A stretch of 64,000 nucleotides of DNA from Alkaliphilus serpentinus (GCF_009017255.1 NZ_WBZB01000040.1:62001-126000), one strand, 5' to 3'. Positions 50,502 through 62,805 are shown, numbered from the stretch's first letter. Notes: generated by a model from the sequence alone, not told the origin. A program made the numbers and translations.

Positions 50502-52688
50502 CTATGTGGTTACACGATGAACATCAATTACACCTTGAACATTTTTAAATTTCTGCATGAGCTTGTCCAGCTGATCAATGTCATCAACCTCTACCGTTAA
50601 GTTTATTACCGCCATTCTTTCTTTATTGGTTCTTGCATTTAATGCACAAACCGTCGACTTGTTATCTGCCAATATTCTAGTAAATTCAGATAGTAAACCC
50701 TTTCTATCGTTGGCCTTTACCTGGATTTCAGCATTAAAGGCAATGGGCTTAGTGGTATCCCATTCCACCTCAATTAGACGATCAGCCGATTCGATGTTAT
50801 CAATAAGATTTAGACAATCCCTTCGATGGACAGAGACACCTCTTCCTCTGGTTATATAGCCAACAATGTCATCTCCTGGTACAGGATTGCAACACTTAGA
50901 GAATCGCACCATGATATTGTCAATCCCCTTTACTGTTATACCCTGACTTTGTCTCGAGGCCTTCTTCTTGCTTTCTGCAGTTTGCTGATACTGTCTTTCT
51001 GTTTCAATAACATCCTTAACAGGTTCCTTTTTGATTTGTTCCTTTTTTATAACATCCCGAATTTTAGGGATAATTTGACTTAAGGCTATCCCGCCGTAGC
51101 CTATTGCTGCATATAAGTCCTCTTCTGTATTTAAGCCTAAGCGTTTGGCAATTTGGATTAAGAGCTTTGATTGAAGGGCTTCTTGCTGATTAAAACCCTG
51201 TCTGCGTACCTCCCTTTCTAAAATCTCCATACCTTTTTCAATATTCTCTTCTCTTCTCTCCCGCTTAAACCACTGCTTAATTTTATTTTTCGCCTGAGAG
51301 CTTTTTACAATTTTAAGCCAATCCCTACTGGGGCCATTACTATTGGAAGAGGTTAGAATTTCAACAATGTTGCCATTCTTGAGTTTGAAATCTAAGGGTA
51401 CAATTCTGCCATCAGCCTTAGCACCTACACACTTATTTCCAATATCAGAGTGTATCCTATAGGCGAAATCAATTGGTGTGGATCCAGCAGGTAAATTGAT
51501 TACTTCCCCCTTTGGGGTAAAAACAAATACCTCATTGGTAAATAAATCTATTTTTAAGGACTCCATGAATTCTCTAGGGTCCTTCATTTCCTTCTCCAAT
51601 TCCATCATTTGACCTAACCAACTAAGCTTGTGGCTAAGGCCGTCATGATCCTGGTTATTTCTCCCCTCTTTATATTTCCAGTGGGCAGCAATACCATATT
51701 CAGCAATTTGATGCATTTCATAGGTTCTAATTTGAATTTCTACAGGTTCTCCCTTTGGTCCAATAACTGTAGTATGTAATGATTGATATAGATTGGGCTT
51801 GGGCATAGCGATATAATCCTTAAATCTGCCAGGTATGGGCTTCCATAGGGTATGTACAATTCCCAAAACCCCATAACAATCCTTGATATTGTCAACAATA
51901 ACCCTTACAGCAAGGAAATCAAAAATTTCATCAAAGGATTTTCCCTGATAAGTCATTTTTCTATAGATACTATAGAAATGCTTAGGCCTACCTGAAATAT
52001 CTCCATCAATGGCGAACTCCTCTAACTTCTCATTAAGGGTGTTTATAACATCATTAATATATTTTTCTCGATCCTGACGTTTAATAGCTACCTTTTCTAC
52101 TAAATCATAGTAGCCTTCTGGGTCAAGATATCTTAAGCATATATCCTCTAGCTCCCATTTAATTCTAGATATCCCTAGACGATGGGCAATAGGTGCATAA
52201 ATTTCAAGGGTCTCAGAAGCCTTTTCCTTCTTCTTTTCATCCGTCTGAAACCTTAGGGTTCTCATATTATGAAGCCGATCCGCAAGCTTAATAAGAATTA
52301 CTCTAATATCCTTAGCCATTGCTATAAACATTTTTCTAAGGTTTTCAGCTTGGCGTTCCTCCTTAGATTCAAAGGACAATCTGGTAAGCTTCGTTACTCC
52401 CTCCACCAGTTGAGCAATTTCTTCTCCAAATTCAGACTTTATCAGTCCATAGCTTCTGTCTGTGTCCTCAAGTACATCATGTAAAAGGGCAGCAGCAATA
52501 GTGCTGCTGTCCATTTTTAGCTCAATCAGAATTTTTGCCACTTCAACTGGGTGTATAAAGTATCTTTCGCCTGATTTTCGATATTGACCTTCATGAGCAT
52601 TTTCAGCAAAATTGTATGCCCGAATCACTAACTCCACATCACATTGAGGGTTATATTCTTCTATCATAGCTATTAATTTTTCCAGCAC
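50502..52688 (-). CDS. relA: Bifunctional (p)ppGpp synthetase/hydrolase RelA/SpoT
   Basis: A long RSH enzyme of about 728 residues. Order of domains: HD hydrolase ([41 protein letters not shown]), synthetase ([37 protein letters not shown]), TGS ([23 protein letters not shown]), a zinc-finger/CC region ([13 protein letters not shown]) and ACT at the end. Both catalytic halves look intact, as in single-RSH Firmicutes. A GTG at 52697 is in frame, but the GTG at 52688 suits the GAGAGGG site better. It is followed by dtd and preceded by apt. Confidence 0.97.
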   Translation of the reverse strand: MLEKLIAMIEEYNPQCDVELVIRAYNFAENAHEGQYRKSGERYFIHPVEVAKILIELKMDSSTIAAALLHDVLEDTDRSYGLIKSEFGEEIAQLVEGVTKLTRLSFESKEERQAENLRKMFIAMAKDIRVILIKLADRLHNMRTLRFQTDEKKKEKASETLEIYAPIAHRLGISRIKWELEDICLRYLDPEGYYDLVEKVAIKRQDREKYINDVINTLNEKLEEFAIDGDISGRPKHFYSIYRKMTYQGKSFDEIFDFLAVRVIVDNIKDCYGVLGIVHTLWKPIPGRFKDYIAMPKPNLYQSLHTTVIGPKGEPVEIQIRTYEMHQIAEYGIAAHWKYKEGRNNQDHDGLSHKLSWLGQMMELEKEMKDPREFMESLKIDLFTNEVFVFTPKGEVINLPAGSTPIDFAYRIHSDIGNKCVGAKADGRIVPLDFKLKNGNIVEILTSSNSNGPSRDWLKIVKSSQAKNKIKQWFKRERREENIEKGMEILEREVRRQGFNQQEALQSKLLIQIAKRLGLNTEEDLYAAIGYGGIALSQIIPKIRDVIKKEQIKKEPVKDVIETERQYQQTAESKKKASRQSQGITVKGIDNIMVRFSKCCNPVPGDDIVGYITRGRGVSVHRRDCLNLIDNIESADRLIEVEWDTTKPIAFNAEIQVKANDRKGLLSEFTRILADNKSTVCALNARTNKERMAVINLTVEVDDIDQLDKLMQKFKNVQGVIDVHRVTT

Positions 52689-52711
52689 AGCAATCACCCT
52701 CTCTGTTAAGG

Positions 52712-52750
52712 TAATGAAATTTAAATGTAAATGTTAAATGTTGAATGTAT
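52712..52750. repeat. ATGTTAA heptamer array
   Basis: About four ATGTAAA/ATGTTAA/ATGTTGA units in the apt-relA gap, without the AAATTTG palindrome. Confidence 0.6.
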
Positions 52751-52817
52751 TCTTAATACTCACTTATTACTTATTACCCTTATTCTCCTTGTTCAACTCT
52801 CAATTTTCAATTTTCTA

Positions 52818-53339
52818 CTATTCTTCATCATATTGTACTAATGTCTCAACATGGTAGTCCTTTAAGGTTTCACGGCCCTTTAGGAAGCTTAATTCAATTA
52901 AGAAGTTTAAAGAGATCACCTGACCACCTAATTCTTCTATAAGCTTTGCAGCAGCTAAAACAGTACCGCCTGTAGCCAGTAAATCATCTAAAATTGCAAC
53001 CCGATCACCAGGCTTTATAGCATCCTTATGTATTTCTAATGCATCAGTTCCATACTCTAGCTTGTACTCATATCTTGCAGTTTCTGCAGGTAGCTTTCCA
53101 GGCTTTCTAACTGGAACAAAGGCCTTGTTCAGTTTATAAGCAACAGGAGCCCCCATTAAAAATCCCCTTGCCTCTGGTCCAACAATAACATCGACATTTA
53201 GGTCCTTTAATTGCTCAGATAATTGGTCTATTACATATTTGAAGGCATCCTTATTGTTAAGGACAGTGGTAATATCCTTAAAGCTTATCCCTTCCTTTGG
53301 AAAATCTTGAATCTCTCTTATCAAACTTTTTAAATCCAT
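52818..53339 (-). CDS. apt: Adenine phosphoribosyltransferase
   Basis: A 173-residue phosphoribosyltransferase that salvages adenine to AMP. It shows [46 protein letters not shown] and the PRPP motif [13 protein letters not shown]. It is 2 bases after recJ, in the recJ-apt-relA order typical of Gram-positives. An AAGGAGGAAGT site precedes the ATG. Confidence 0.97.
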   Translation of the reverse strand: MDLKSLIREIQDFPKEGISFKDITTVLNNKDAFKYVIDQLSEQLKDLNVDVIVGPEARGFLMGAPVAYKLNKAFVPVRKPGKLPAETARYEYKLEYGTDALEIHKDAIKPGDRVAILDDLLATGGTVLAAAKLIEELGGQVISLNFLIELSFLKGRETLKDYHVETLVQYDEE

Positions 53340-53341
53340 AC

Positions 53342-55861
53342 TTACTTCCTCCTTAAATATATTTGACTAATGTGTTTTTTATATTTTTCATGCTGTAAAA
53401 ACAACTTTTGTTGGCTTTTATAGGCTTCTAAATCCTCTATATTTATTTTACCACGAACCTTTAAGGGTATGAGCTTTACATAGCTATCCGTCAATAAATA
53501 ATTTAATAATTCTCCTTCATGAAATAATTCTAATGCATTAAGTATCAATTTTTCATTAACGGAAAAGTTGACTCTTTTTATAATTTCATCAATTAATTTC
53601 TCCATAGGTAGTTCTTCTGACCCTTTACCAAGCTCCATAAAGATCTTATATAGGTCTATTAACCTTCGTCTGCATGGTATAGTTTCTTCAAGAATCTTAT
53701 AATTATAAGCTTCATCATTTTCCCTATAGAAAAAGTAGGTTCTTTCTAGGTCAGTTGATGCTACAAAGCAGTTGAAATCAGCAGGTGAAAAAAATTGGTC
53801 ATATAGAATAATTTTATTATATCTTCTAAAATCAATTTTTTCAATATTGGGATTAATGATTACATGAACATCCCCTAACACTGGAGATTTATTTATGTGC
53901 TCAAAATCTAAGGTGAATTGCTTTTTAGTTCCTCTTCTTCTTATCCCTGTTAAATAATAAAGATTATAAGCCTTCTCTAGGGTGTTGCAAAGAATCAGGA
54001 TTGGCGGATCATCAGAATTTAACAAATCAAGGAGAATACTGTCATTCGTATCATTCACTACAATATTTTGAACATCAACTGCAAGGTTTTCTTCCTTACA
54101 TTCCTTATCTTGAACTTGGAGGCTTTTATAGTATTTCCTTTGTATGGTGGAGCTTTCTGCCACTTCCCTTGCTGCCATATCCTTTAAATTTAATTGTATG
54201 GTTTTGCTTCCATTATAATAATTGTATTCTGGTGTAAACAATACATCCACAATCTCTTGTGCTTGAATATTTTCTGTTAAAGGTCCTAGTCCAAAACCAA
54301 TGGCCGAGAGCTTTTTGTTACCGCCCTCATATTCAGCCCTTAGATGTTTTCCATCGGTGCCAACTGCCTTAAGATAGGTAGTTTTTAGATTCCGAGCTAT
54401 GAACTTTGGGCTAGGATTCCCCATCCCGTGGGGCTCCAAAATCTTTAACTCCTCCAAAAGTTTGTCGCAAACATCTTCAGTATTAAGGATATCGTCAAAG
54501 GATAGCTCCTTTAAAAAATCCTCTTCTGTCAATAAAGAATTTGTTACTTGATTAATTCTAGCTTTAAAATCCTCCAGATGATGGACTTCCATTGATAAAC
54601 CAGCAGCCTGTTCATGACCTCCAAATTTTTGAAAAAGGTCCTTACACTGATTAAGGGCTTCAAAAATATTTAAGCTGGCTATGCTTCTGGCAGACCCCTT
54701 AGCTACCCCGTCCTCTATAGATAAGATAACCGTAGGTTTATAGTATTTTTCAACAATCCTTGATGCCACTATTCCTATTACTCCATGATGCCAGCCATCA
54801 TTATGGAGTACAAAAAAGCTTCTATTGTTATTTTCTTCATTCTCCACCATCTCTACTGCCTGGTTGTAGATTTCCATCTCCAGCTGTTGTCGCTGTTTGT
54901 TTTCTCTATCCAATAAATTTGCCAATTCCATAGCCTCAATGGGGTCTTCAGTTGTTAATAGCTTAACTCCAACCTCTGCATGGCCCATTCTCCCTGCAGC
55001 ATTGATTCTGGGAGCCAGCATAAATCCAATATGACCTGCATGAATACTCTTTCCCTTTAGCCCAGAAATTTCGATTAAGGCCCTTATCCCGTTATTGGTA
55101 GTATTGGCTATAACCTCCAGACCATTCTTTACAATAATTCGATTTTCGTCAACTAAGGGGACAATATCCGCCACAGTGGCAAGGGCTGCTATATCAATAT
55201 ATTGATCAACTCTTTTCATAAATTCCTCTTTGGGGGTAAGGGCTTGAACTAGCTTTAATGCAATTCCACAGCCACAAAGAGCCTTATAGGGATATTGACA
55301 ATCTGTTTGCTTTGGATTAATAATTCCATAGGCCCTTGGAAGCTCACCTTGACACTCATGATGATCTGTAATAATTACATCCATCCCCAGCTCCTTGGCA
55401 TAATCAACCTCCTGAACAGAGGTAATGCCACAATCTACAGTAATGATCAGCTTTCCCCCCTGATTATGTATTTCATTAAAGGCATCGGTGTTTAGTCCAT
55501 AGCCCTCCTCCATCCTGTGGGGTATATAATAATGGACAGGATAATGGAAATCTTTAAAATATTTAAGGAGCAAAGCTGTACTAGAGACTCCGTCAACATC
55601 GTAATCCCCATATATCCAAATGGATTCCTTATTAATGATGGCTTTTTTAATCCTTTCTACTACTTTTAACATATCCTTCAGAAGAAAGGGATCATAAAGC
55701 TGATTTAGGGTGGGCTCTAAGAATAATTTGGCTGCAGCCACCTCTTCAACTCCCCTATTCATTAGAACCTTCGCTGTTATTGGGCTGATGTTTAACTCCT
55801 CTATAAGGGTTCTTTGCTTTTCTATATTCACTTTATTATAGGTCCATCTTCTTCCCTTCAT
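53342..55861 (-). CDS. recJ: Single-stranded-DNA exonuclease RecJ
   Basis: An 839-residue RecJ. The DHH core has [36 protein letters not shown] and [18 protein letters not shown]1 has [19 protein letters not shown] with [12 protein letters not shown]. An OB domain and a long C-terminal extension of some 250 residues, as in Firmicute RecJ, follow. It degrades single-stranded DNA 5' to 3' in repair. The ATG at 55861 has a GAGGTG site; a TTG one codon earlier is less likely. Confidence 0.96.
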   Translation of the reverse strand: MKGRRWTYNKVNIEKQRTLIEELNISPITAKVLMNRGVEEVAAAKLFLEPTLNQLYDPFLLKDMLKVVERIKKAIINKESIWIYGDYDVDGVSSTALLLKYFKDFHYPVHYYIPHRMEEGYGLNTDAFNEIHNQGGKLIITVDCGITSVQEVDYAKELGMDVIITDHHECQGELPRAYGIINPKQTDCQYPYKALCGCGIALKLVQALTPKEEFMKRVDQYIDIAALATVADIVPLVDENRIIVKNGLEVIANTTNNGIRALIEISGLKGKSIHAGHIGFMLAPRINAAGRMGHAEVGVKLLTTEDPIEAMELANLLDRENKQRQQLEMEIYNQAVEMVENEENNNRSFFVLHNDGWHHGVIGIVASRIVEKYYKPTVILSIEDGVAKGSARSIASLNIFEALNQCKDLFQKFGGHEQAAGLSMEVHHLEDFKARINQVTNSLLTEEDFLKELSFDDILNTEDVCDKLLEELKILEPHGMGNPSPKFIARNLKTTYLKAVGTDGKHLRAEYEGGNKKLSAIGFGLGPLTENIQAQEIVDVLFTPEYNYYNGSKTIQLNLKDMAAREVAESSTIQRKYYKSLQVQDKECKEENLAVDVQNIVVNDTNDSILLDLLNSDDPPILILCNTLEKAYNLYYLTGIRRRGTKKQFTLDFEHINKSPVLGDVHVIINPNIEKIDFRRYNKIILYDQFFSPADFNCFVASTDLERTYFFYRENDEAYNYKILEETIPCRRRLIDLYKIFMELGKGSEELPMEKLIDEIIKRVNFSVNEKLILNALELFHEGELLNYLLTDSYVKLIPLKVRGKINIEDLEAYKSQQKLFLQHEKYKKHISQIYLRRK

Positions 55862-55887
55862 CAAATAACACCTCAGTTTTTCAATTG

Positions 55888-55923
55888 AAAAAAGGACAAT
55901 AAATTCTTATTATTGCCCTTTTA
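55888..55923 (-). terminator. Rho-independent terminator of secDF
   Basis: AAAAGGGCAATAA and TTATTGTCCTTTT arms fold just after secF and end in U residues. Confidence 0.85.
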
Positions 55924-55935
55924 TTTTAATTCCTA

Positions 55936-56835
55936 TTACTTTGTTTCAGGACTCTGCTTAAAGGAAGTTTTTTTGTGCTGTCTTTCCTTTATCATTACCC
56001 ATACCGGACTGGCAATGAATAGTGATGAATAGGTACCCCCTACTACACCAGCCATAAGTGGCAAGGCAAATTGCTTAATCTGCTCTACTCCTAAAACATA
56101 TAATGCTACAATTGTGATTAAAGTGGTTAAAGAAGTATTTATTGATCTAACAATTGTTTGATTAATACTGTCATTAGCCACCTGAGCATAATCGTTTTTC
56201 TTTAAGAATCTAAGATTTTCCCTTACTCTATCGAAAATAACGATGGTATCGTTTATTGAATATCCTAGTATTGTTAAGATGGCAGCTACAAAGGGGCCAT
56301 TAATTGGAATCCTGAATAAAGAATAAATTGTAAATACCACTAAAACGTCGTGGATAAGAGCTACTATAGCCGCCAGACCAAAGCTTATCTCAAATCTGAA
56401 GGTGATATAGATAAGCATACCAATAACTGCTATACCAATGCTCAATAAGGCTTTTCTCTGAATTTCCTTTCCTACTGATGGCCCAAATTGTTCCGATAGC
56501 AGGAAGTTTTTACTAGTGCTTTCTAGCTGGTATTTTTCTTGAAAAACACTGAAAATTTCAAGTCTTTCACTGTTGCTAAAGTCCACTTTACTACGAATTT
56601 GTACAATGGTTCTTTCTTCACCTAAAAGATTGATATTTGCTTCAGAATCGAAATCCTTTAAGAGTTCCCTTACCTCCGGAACTTCTGGTGTTTGATTCAA
56701 CTCTATTTCCATTAATGTTCCACCGGTAAAGTCTATTCCAAAATTTACTCCTCCTACTAAAGACATCACTAAGCCTGATGCAATAAATAGGATAGAGAGG
56801 GTAAACCATAATTTGCGTTTTTCAATAATATTCAT
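55936..56835 (-). CDS. secF: Protein translocase subunit SecF
   Basis: A 299-residue membrane protein with six hydrophobic helices: one at the N-terminus, the motif GGVNFGIDFTGGTLMEIEL, an extracytoplasmic loop, and five near the C-terminus including LGYSINDTIVIFDRVREN. It works with SecD to pull preproteins out of the Sec channel using ion flow. SecD and SecF are separate genes here, 14 bases apart. Confidence 0.97.
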   Translation of the reverse strand: MNIIEKRKLWFTLSILFIASGLVMSLVGGVNFGIDFTGGTLMEIELNQTPEVPEVRELLKDFDSEANINLLGEERTIVQIRSKVDFSNSERLEIFSVFQEKYQLESTSKNFLLSEQFGPSVGKEIQRKALLSIGIAVIGMLIYITFRFEISFGLAAIVALIHDVLVVFTIYSLFRIPINGPFVAAILTILGYSINDTIVIFDRVRENLRFLKKNDYAQVANDSINQTIVRSINTSLTTLITIVALYVLGVEQIKQFALPLMAGVVGGTYSSLFIASPVWVMIKERQHKKTSFKQSPETK

Positions 56836-56849
56836 CTTCTCTAACCCCC

Positions 56850-58106
56850 CTATGCTCCAAATAGTTTGCTGTTCTTAGTTAGGTTCATTCCAACAAATAG
56901 CTTTAAAATAAATCTGGTAACTACAACAGCAGTAAACATACTTGCTAAAATACCTATAATTAAGGTTAGCGCGAATCCTCTAATTGGACCTGTTCCAAAT
57001 TGATATAGAACTCCACCTGCAATAAGGGTAGTTACATTTGAATCAAGTATTGCCTTAAAGGCCCTCTTAAAGCCTGAGTCGATGGCAGCTCTCACGGTTT
57101 TACCAGCTCTAAGCTCCTCTTTAAGCCTTTCAAATATGATTACATTGGCATCAACGGCCATACCCACTGATAGAATTAAGGCTGCTATACCTGGAAGGGT
57201 TAGGGTAGCATTTAGGGCTACAAAAACTCCAAGAACAATGAGAATATAAACTGTTAGGGCAATATTTGCCACTAATCCAGGTAATCTATAATAGATCAAC
57301 ATAAATAGCAACACTAAGGTTATACCAATTTTTGCAGCATCAATACTTCTATTTAAAGCATTCACTCCAAGGGTTGCTGTAATTGTTGAACTTTGAATCT
57401 CATCCAGTTTAACGGGTAGAGCACCTCCACGAATGAGGGTAGCTAAATATGAGGCAGATTCAACGGTATAATTCCCTGAAATACGAGACATACCAACTAA
57501 TATTTTATCTTGAACTGCAGGGTAAGAAATAATCTCGTCATCCAGCATAATATAGATAATTCTACCATCATCCTGAGGACCATACTCATCTACTAGCCTG
57601 GTAGTTACTTCAGCAAATCGCTTGGTACCTTCACCATCGAATTCTAGGCTAACTCCAGGCCTGCCCTCTTCAATGGTAACCTCAGCACCTTTAACATTTT
57701 TACCAGTTAAGACGTCTTCCCCATCGAAGGTTACAAACTTTAATTGGGCCGTCTTACCAATCATATCAATGGCTTCTTGAGCATTTTCTACACCTGGAAG
57801 CTCAACTCGAATACGCTTGTCTCCTTCTCTGACAATCGTTGGTTCTGTTAAGCCTATGGAGTTAATTCTATGGTTGAAGATTCCAATGGTTTGTTCCATC
57901 ATTCTATCTAACTCCTCACCGGTTGCATCGGTGTCGGCTTCATAAACCACATATACTCCACCCCTAAGGTCTAATCCCTGTCTAATTGAATCTTTCATAG
58001 GCTTAATAGAATAATCGCCTATTTCTAACCCATTAATAGCTGTAAAGACGGATATTCCTACAACTGCTAAGAGTAGTATAAAAATGATTACGTTTTTTAT
58101 TTTCAT
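56850..58106 (-). CDS. secD: Protein translocase subunit SecD
   Basis: A 418-residue SecD with an N-terminal helix, the conserved IRQGLDLRGGVYVVYE, the P1-type periplasmic domain, LIRGGALPVKL and the membrane motif GMAVDANVIIFERLKEELRAG. It forms the SecDF complex for protein export. A TTAGGGGGAAT site precedes the ATG. Confidence 0.97.
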   Translation of the reverse strand: MKIKNVIIFILLLAVVGISVFTAINGLEIGDYSIKPMKDSIRQGLDLRGGVYVVYEADTDATGEELDRMMEQTIGIFNHRINSIGLTEPTIVREGDKRIRVELPGVENAQEAIDMIGKTAQLKFVTFDGEDVLTGKNVKGAEVTIEEGRPGVSLEFDGEGTKRFAEVTTRLVDEYGPQDDGRIIYIMLDDEIISYPAVQDKILVGMSRISGNYTVESASYLATLIRGGALPVKLDEIQSSTITATLGVNALNRSIDAAKIGITLVLLFMLIYYRLPGLVANIALTVYILIVLGVFVALNATLTLPGIAALILSVGMAVDANVIIFERLKEELRAGKTVRAAIDSGFKRAFKAILDSNVTTLIAGGVLYQFGTGPIRGFALTLIIGILASMFTAVVVTRFILKLFVGMNLTKNSKLFGA

Positions 58107-58186
58107 CCGTTAATTCCCCCTAACCTAATTATCACAATTTTAATTATATACGCAATATACCATAGAGTCAACCTTTCTCAAAAGGG

Positions 58187-58693
58187 TTATTCTACCTTAT
58201 GGATATTACCATAGTCGACATATTTTTCAGCTGATATTAAGAGACTCTTCTTTTCTTCATCAGTTAATTCTCGAATTACTTTGGCAGGGGAACCTACTGC
58301 CAATACACCGGATGGGATTTTTTTACCCGGTGGAACCAGTGAGCCTGCTCCAATGATGGTGTCATCCCCTACCTCTGCTCCATCTAAGATGATTGCCCCC
58401 ATGCCTATAAGAGTGTTGTTACCTACCTTGCAAGCATGGACGATGGCGCTATGGCCAATGGTTACATGATCTCCGATAATGGTTGAGTAGAGATGACTTA
58501 TATGGATAACCGCGTTATCTTGGATATTGGTATTTTTTCCTATGGTGATATTTTGATCGTCCCCTCTTATTACAGCCTTATACCATATACTGCTATTTTC
58601 TCCGATTTTTACATCACCTATTATATCTGCAGTTTCTGCTACAAAGCAACTTTCATGGATTTCTGGAATTCGATTTTTTAATGCCTTGATCAT
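58187..58693 (-). CDS. Gamma-class carbonic anhydrase family protein
   Basis: A 168-residue left-handed beta-helix protein with hexapeptide repeats. The metal His residues appear in NAVIHISHLYSTIIGDHVTIGHSAIVHAC, cut into DNAVIHIS, GDHVTIGHSAIVHAC. Family members (YrdA, PaaY, CamH) may be carbonic anhydrases or acyl transferase-like. Its ATG directly follows the scfB stop, with the GAGGAGG site inside scfB, so the two are coupled although no functional link is known. Confidence 0.88.
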   Translation of the reverse strand: MIKALKNRIPEIHESCFVAETADIIGDVKIGENSSIWYKAVIRGDDQNITIGKNTNIQDNAVIHISHLYSTIIGDHVTIGHSAIVHACKVGNNTLIGMGAIILDGAEVGDDTIIGAGSLVPPGKKIPSGVLAVGSPAKVIRELTDEEKKSLLISAEKYVDYGNIHKVE

Positions 58694-60052
58694 TTAATCT
58701 TCCTCCTCTAATAATCGAGCTTGAATATACAAAGCACATTCAACCCTCTTTTTCTCCATTTCACAGCCTATATCATAGGGGACCATGATATCGTTGTTGA
58801 AGTTATAGGCATTGGCATGACAACCACCGCTACAGTAGAACTTTGCCCAACATTGGGTGCATTTTTCTTTATTATATACATGGGCCTCAGAAAAACTATG
58901 ATACATGTCCCTATTTAATTCACCAGTAACAACACTTCCGATCTTAAAGTCTTCATTGCCAACAAACTGGTGACAGGGATATAAATCTCCCTCTGGTGTT
59001 ACAGCAATATATTCAGCACCTGCTCCACAGCCTACTATCCGCTTAATAACACAGGGCCCTTGATTTAAATCAATCATAAAGTGAAAGAAGTTAAAGTCCC
59101 TTCCCTCCTTCTTCCTTTTTACATATTCCTCTGCTAGTTGTTCATAATGGTTAAATACCGTAGGTAAATCCTCTTCTTTGATAGCATAATCCTGGTTTGC
59201 TTCTGCCACCACAGGTTCTACTGAGATGTTTTTAAAGCCTAAATCAGCTAAATGTAACACATCCTTAGAAAAATCTAGATTAAAGCTGGTGAAGGTTCCT
59301 CTAACATAATAGCCCTCATGATTTCTGATCTCAGCCATTTTTTTAAGCTTTGGAAGAATTACATCATAAGTACCCTTTCCCTTTACTGTGTATCTCATAG
59401 TATCATTTACTTCTTCTCTGCCATCTATACTAAGGACTACATTATGCATATTCTTATTAATATAATCCATTTTTTCATCATCCAATAAAACTCCATTGGT
59501 GGTCATGGTGAAGCGAAGATTCTTTCCGTATTCCTTCTCCCTTTCCCTACCATAATCCACAATCTCCTTAACCATCTCAAAGTTTAGTAATGGCTCTCCT
59601 CCAAAGAAATCCACCTCTAGGTTTCTTCGATTGCCAGAATGGGTTAATAGAAAATCAATTGCTTTTTTTCCTATTTCGCTATCCATCAAGGTTCTCTGAC
59701 CTTTAAAATCTCCCTGGGATGCAAAGCAGTACTTACATCTGATATTACAATCGTGGGAAACATGAAGGCACAGGGCCTTAACCACAGGCTTTTTGTTCTT
59801 AAAGCTTTCATGCTGATGATAGTGATCTTCCTTATACAACAATCCATTTTGAACCAATAGATGAATTTCCTCTAGGGCTTCTTTAACCTCTGAGACAGTA
59901 AATTCATTGGAAAGGATCTCTACAATTTCTGCTTCACCCTTATCTGGATAATAATCAAGTATTTTATATACAAGCTTATCTATAAGATGGACCCCTCCAC
60001 TGTTAACATCCATTAAAATATATCTGCCACCCTGTTGAAACTTATGAATCAT
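58694..60052 (-). CDS. scfB: SCIFF peptide radical-SAM maturase
   Basis: A 452-residue radical SAM/SPASM protein that installs thioether links in the SCIFF peptide. The N-terminal part resembles a RiPP recognition element (residues about 1-80), the SAM cluster is CNIRCKYC within HVSHDCNIRCKYCFASQGD, and the SPASM region carries CGAGAEYIAVTPEGDLYPC and CTQCWAKFYCSGGC for auxiliary clusters. The precursor gene scfA lies 123 bases upstream on the same strand. A GGAAGGAGAT site precedes the ATG. Confidence 0.97.
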   Translation of the reverse strand: MIHKFQQGGRYILMDVNSGGVHLIDKLVYKILDYYPDKGEAEIVEILSNEFTVSEVKEALEEIHLLVQNGLLYKEDHYHQHESFKNKKPVVKALCLHVSHDCNIRCKYCFASQGDFKGQRTLMDSEIGKKAIDFLLTHSGNRRNLEVDFFGGEPLLNFEMVKEIVDYGREREKEYGKNLRFTMTTNGVLLDDEKMDYINKNMHNVVLSIDGREEVNDTMRYTVKGKGTYDVILPKLKKMAEIRNHEGYYVRGTFTSFNLDFSKDVLHLADLGFKNISVEPVVAEANQDYAIKEEDLPTVFNHYEQLAEEYVKRKKEGRDFNFFHFMIDLNQGPCVIKRIVGCGAGAEYIAVTPEGDLYPCHQFVGNEDFKIGSVVTGELNRDMYHSFSEAHVYNKEKCTQCWAKFYCSGGCHANAYNFNNDIMVPYDIGCEMEKKRVECALYIQARLLEEED

Positions 60053-60126
60053 AAATAAATCTCCTTCCTACTTACTCAAGTATTATACTTTATCTTAAGG
60101 TTATTTAATTTAACCTAAAATCATCG

Positions 60127-60152
60127 AAAAACAGCAGTGATTGTCACTGCTG
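60127..60152 (-). terminator. Hairpin terminator between scfA and scfB
   Basis: CAGCAGTGA/TCACTGCTG arms with a CAA loop are followed by five U. Partial read-through would give more precursor peptide than maturase. Confidence 0.88.
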
Positions 60153-60175
60153 CTGTTATGTAGATGCCTTTTAAA

Positions 60176-60316
60176 TTACTTGTTTTCGCATTCTTGATTT
60201 GCTACAGTACAGGATGTTTTACAGGCTGATTGACATGAGGTTTGGCATTCTCCACAACCGCCCTTTGCTGCACTATTAGCCAATGTTGCGCCGCTTAGAG
60301 TTTTTATGTGCTTCAT
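60176..60316 (-). CDS. scfA: Six-cysteine peptide SCIFF precursor
   Basis: A 46-residue RiPP precursor, MKHIKTLSGATLANSAAKGG followed by a core with exactly six Cys (CGECQTSCQSACKTSCTVAN, then QEC). It matches the SCIFF family (six cysteines in forty-five residues), nearly universal in Clostridia. The maturase ScfB forms Cys-Thr thioether bonds in this family. A reading from 60409 is in frame, but the AAAGGGGTCTACTG site and family length set the start at 60316. The biological role of the mature peptide is unknown. Confidence 0.96.
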   Translation of the reverse strand: MKHIKTLSGATLANSAAKGGCGECQTSCQSACKTSCTVANQECENK

Positions 60317-60411
60317 CAGTAGACCCCTTTCCAAAAGATATATCATAAAAATTATAACACAAAGGAGTAGGAAACGAAAGGAAAAAATGATGCAATTTGA
60401 AAGTGACAAAA

Positions 60412-60448
60412 TGGAAAGTTGAAAGTTGAAAGTTGAAAGTTGAAAATT
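60412..60448. repeat. AAAGTTG heptamer array
   Basis: Four GAAAGTT-type units in the gap between the TIGR04086 gene and scfA. Related TTTTCAATTCTC units lie at 60540-60566 next to the other gene end. Confidence 0.65.
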
Positions 60449-60568
60449 AACTACATCATAAACTTAAGAAATCTTATAAAGATAGAGTGGCTTTCTTGAA
60501 TCCCAAAAATTTCAATGTCAGTATAGCGATTCTGATAATTCTCCATTTTCAATTCTCAATTTACAATT

Positions 60569-60967
60569 TTATTTTACATTGATCCCAATCATACCGCCTA
60601 TAAACCCTGTTGCTACGCTTATCAAGATTCTATAGGATACATACTTATCAAAAGAGAATTCAGATATGAATAGCTTACTGAAGAAAACCAAAATTAATAT
60701 ATAGGCTAATCCAACAATTGCGCCATGGAGCCATCCTCTAGAGCCTATTTTAGCTGCAATATAAATAGCACCATAGGCTACGCTCAGAATCAGAATTATT
60801 GAAGTAATAATGGAAATGATCCCTTCTCCCAATGATGTAAAGGCAATCAGGGCTCCTGATACTAAAAATAATATTAACGATAATAAATATCCTCTAATCA
60901 AGGCTCTACAATATATCCATAGGTTTAGGGGACCTGCAGATTTACTTATATTTCTTTTAGTGGACAT
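60569..60967 (-). CDS. TIGR04086 family (YrzE-like) membrane protein
   Basis: A 132-residue membrane protein with four hydrophobic segments: GYLLSLILFLVSGALIAF, IISIITSIILILSVAYGAIYI, GAIVGLAYILILVFF and ILISVATGFIGGMIGI. The segment AAKIGSRGWLHGAIVG is family typical. It recurs between yajC and scfA in Clostridia. Function is unknown. A TTGGAGGTGAAAT site precedes the ATG. Confidence 0.85.
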   Translation of the reverse strand: MSTKRNISKSAGPLNLWIYCRALIRGYLLSLILFLVSGALIAFTSLGEGIISIITSIILILSVAYGAIYIAAKIGSRGWLHGAIVGLAYILILVFFSKLFISEFSFDKYVSYRILISVATGFIGGMIGINVK

Positions 60968-61031
60968 TATAATTTCACCTCCAAGCTCTTTATAGTCAAT
61001 AATTATGCATTTTATTCAGTTTTATGCCAAT

Positions 61032-61062
61032 AAAAAAAGATACGATTCTTAATCGTATCTTT
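61032..61062 (-). terminator. Rho-independent terminator of the queA-tgt-yajC operon
   Basis: AAAGATACGATT/AATCGTATCTTT arms are followed by a U-run, 7 bases after yajC. Confidence 0.92.
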
Positions 61063-61068
61063 CAATTT

Positions 61069-61353
61069 CTAATTTTCGTCAGCTGACTTATTAACGATAT
61101 TTCCGATTGCCCATCTTGCCATTGAAAGCTTGGTTTTATCTGCGCCTACTTCAATAGTAATGATGTCTTCCTTAATCTTGGCGATTTTCCCATGAATACC
61201 ACCAATAGTGATCACATCATCTCCTATTTTAAGATTATTTCTCATTTCCTTAATCTTTTTATCCTTCTTCTGTTGGGGTCTGATAATTAGAAAGTAAAAA
61301 ATGGCAAGAAACCCCAAAGGAATTATCAATCCTTGTAAATTAGCTAAATTCAT
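61069..61353 (-). CDS. yajC: Preprotein translocase accessory subunit YajC
   Basis: A 94-residue protein with one membrane helix (IIPLGFLAIFYFLIIRPQQKK) and a cytoplasmic domain IGDDVITIGGIHGKIAKI. It associates with SecDF. The queA-tgt-yajC-secD-secF order is conserved in many bacteria; here the SCIFF genes are inserted between yajC and secD. Confidence 0.96.
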   Translation of the reverse strand: MNLANLQGLIIPLGFLAIFYFLIIRPQQKKDKKIKEMRNNLKIGDDVITIGGIHGKIAKIKEDIITIEVGADKTKLSMARWAIGNIVNKSADEN

Positions 61354-61455
61354 ATGTACCCTCCTAACCCTATGTTTTTATTCACTCAATATTAATTCAA
61401 CATAATATACAAATTTCCTCTTAATTATTTAGAATTATTTTATTTTTCACCTAAC

Positions 61456-62577
<1,122 letters not shown>

Positions 62578-62610
62578 TTAATCACCTTTCTAAATTCAGT
62601 TAATACATTA

Positions 62611-62667
62611 ATGTTGAATGTTAAATGTTGAATGTTGAATTAATGTAGAAATTTGCTTTGCAAATTT
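62611..62667. repeat. Heptamer array with AAATTTG palindrome (copy 4)
   Basis: Four ATGTTGA-like units (62611-62638) are followed by AAATTTGC-TTT-GCAAATTT (62649-62667). It is nearly identical to copy 1 at 7187. The adjoining stretch 62700-62802 is a run of ATTCTCA/ATTCTTA/ATTCAAC heptamers. Confidence 0.88.
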
Positions 62668-62805
62668 AAATACATTTATTATCTAGAATCTCTTACCTGT
62701 ATTTTCAATTACTCATTACTAATTACTAATTGAATTTCTAATTCTAAATTCTCAATTCTTGATTCTCAATTCTTAATTCTCCATTCAGCATTCAACATTA
62801 ATCAT

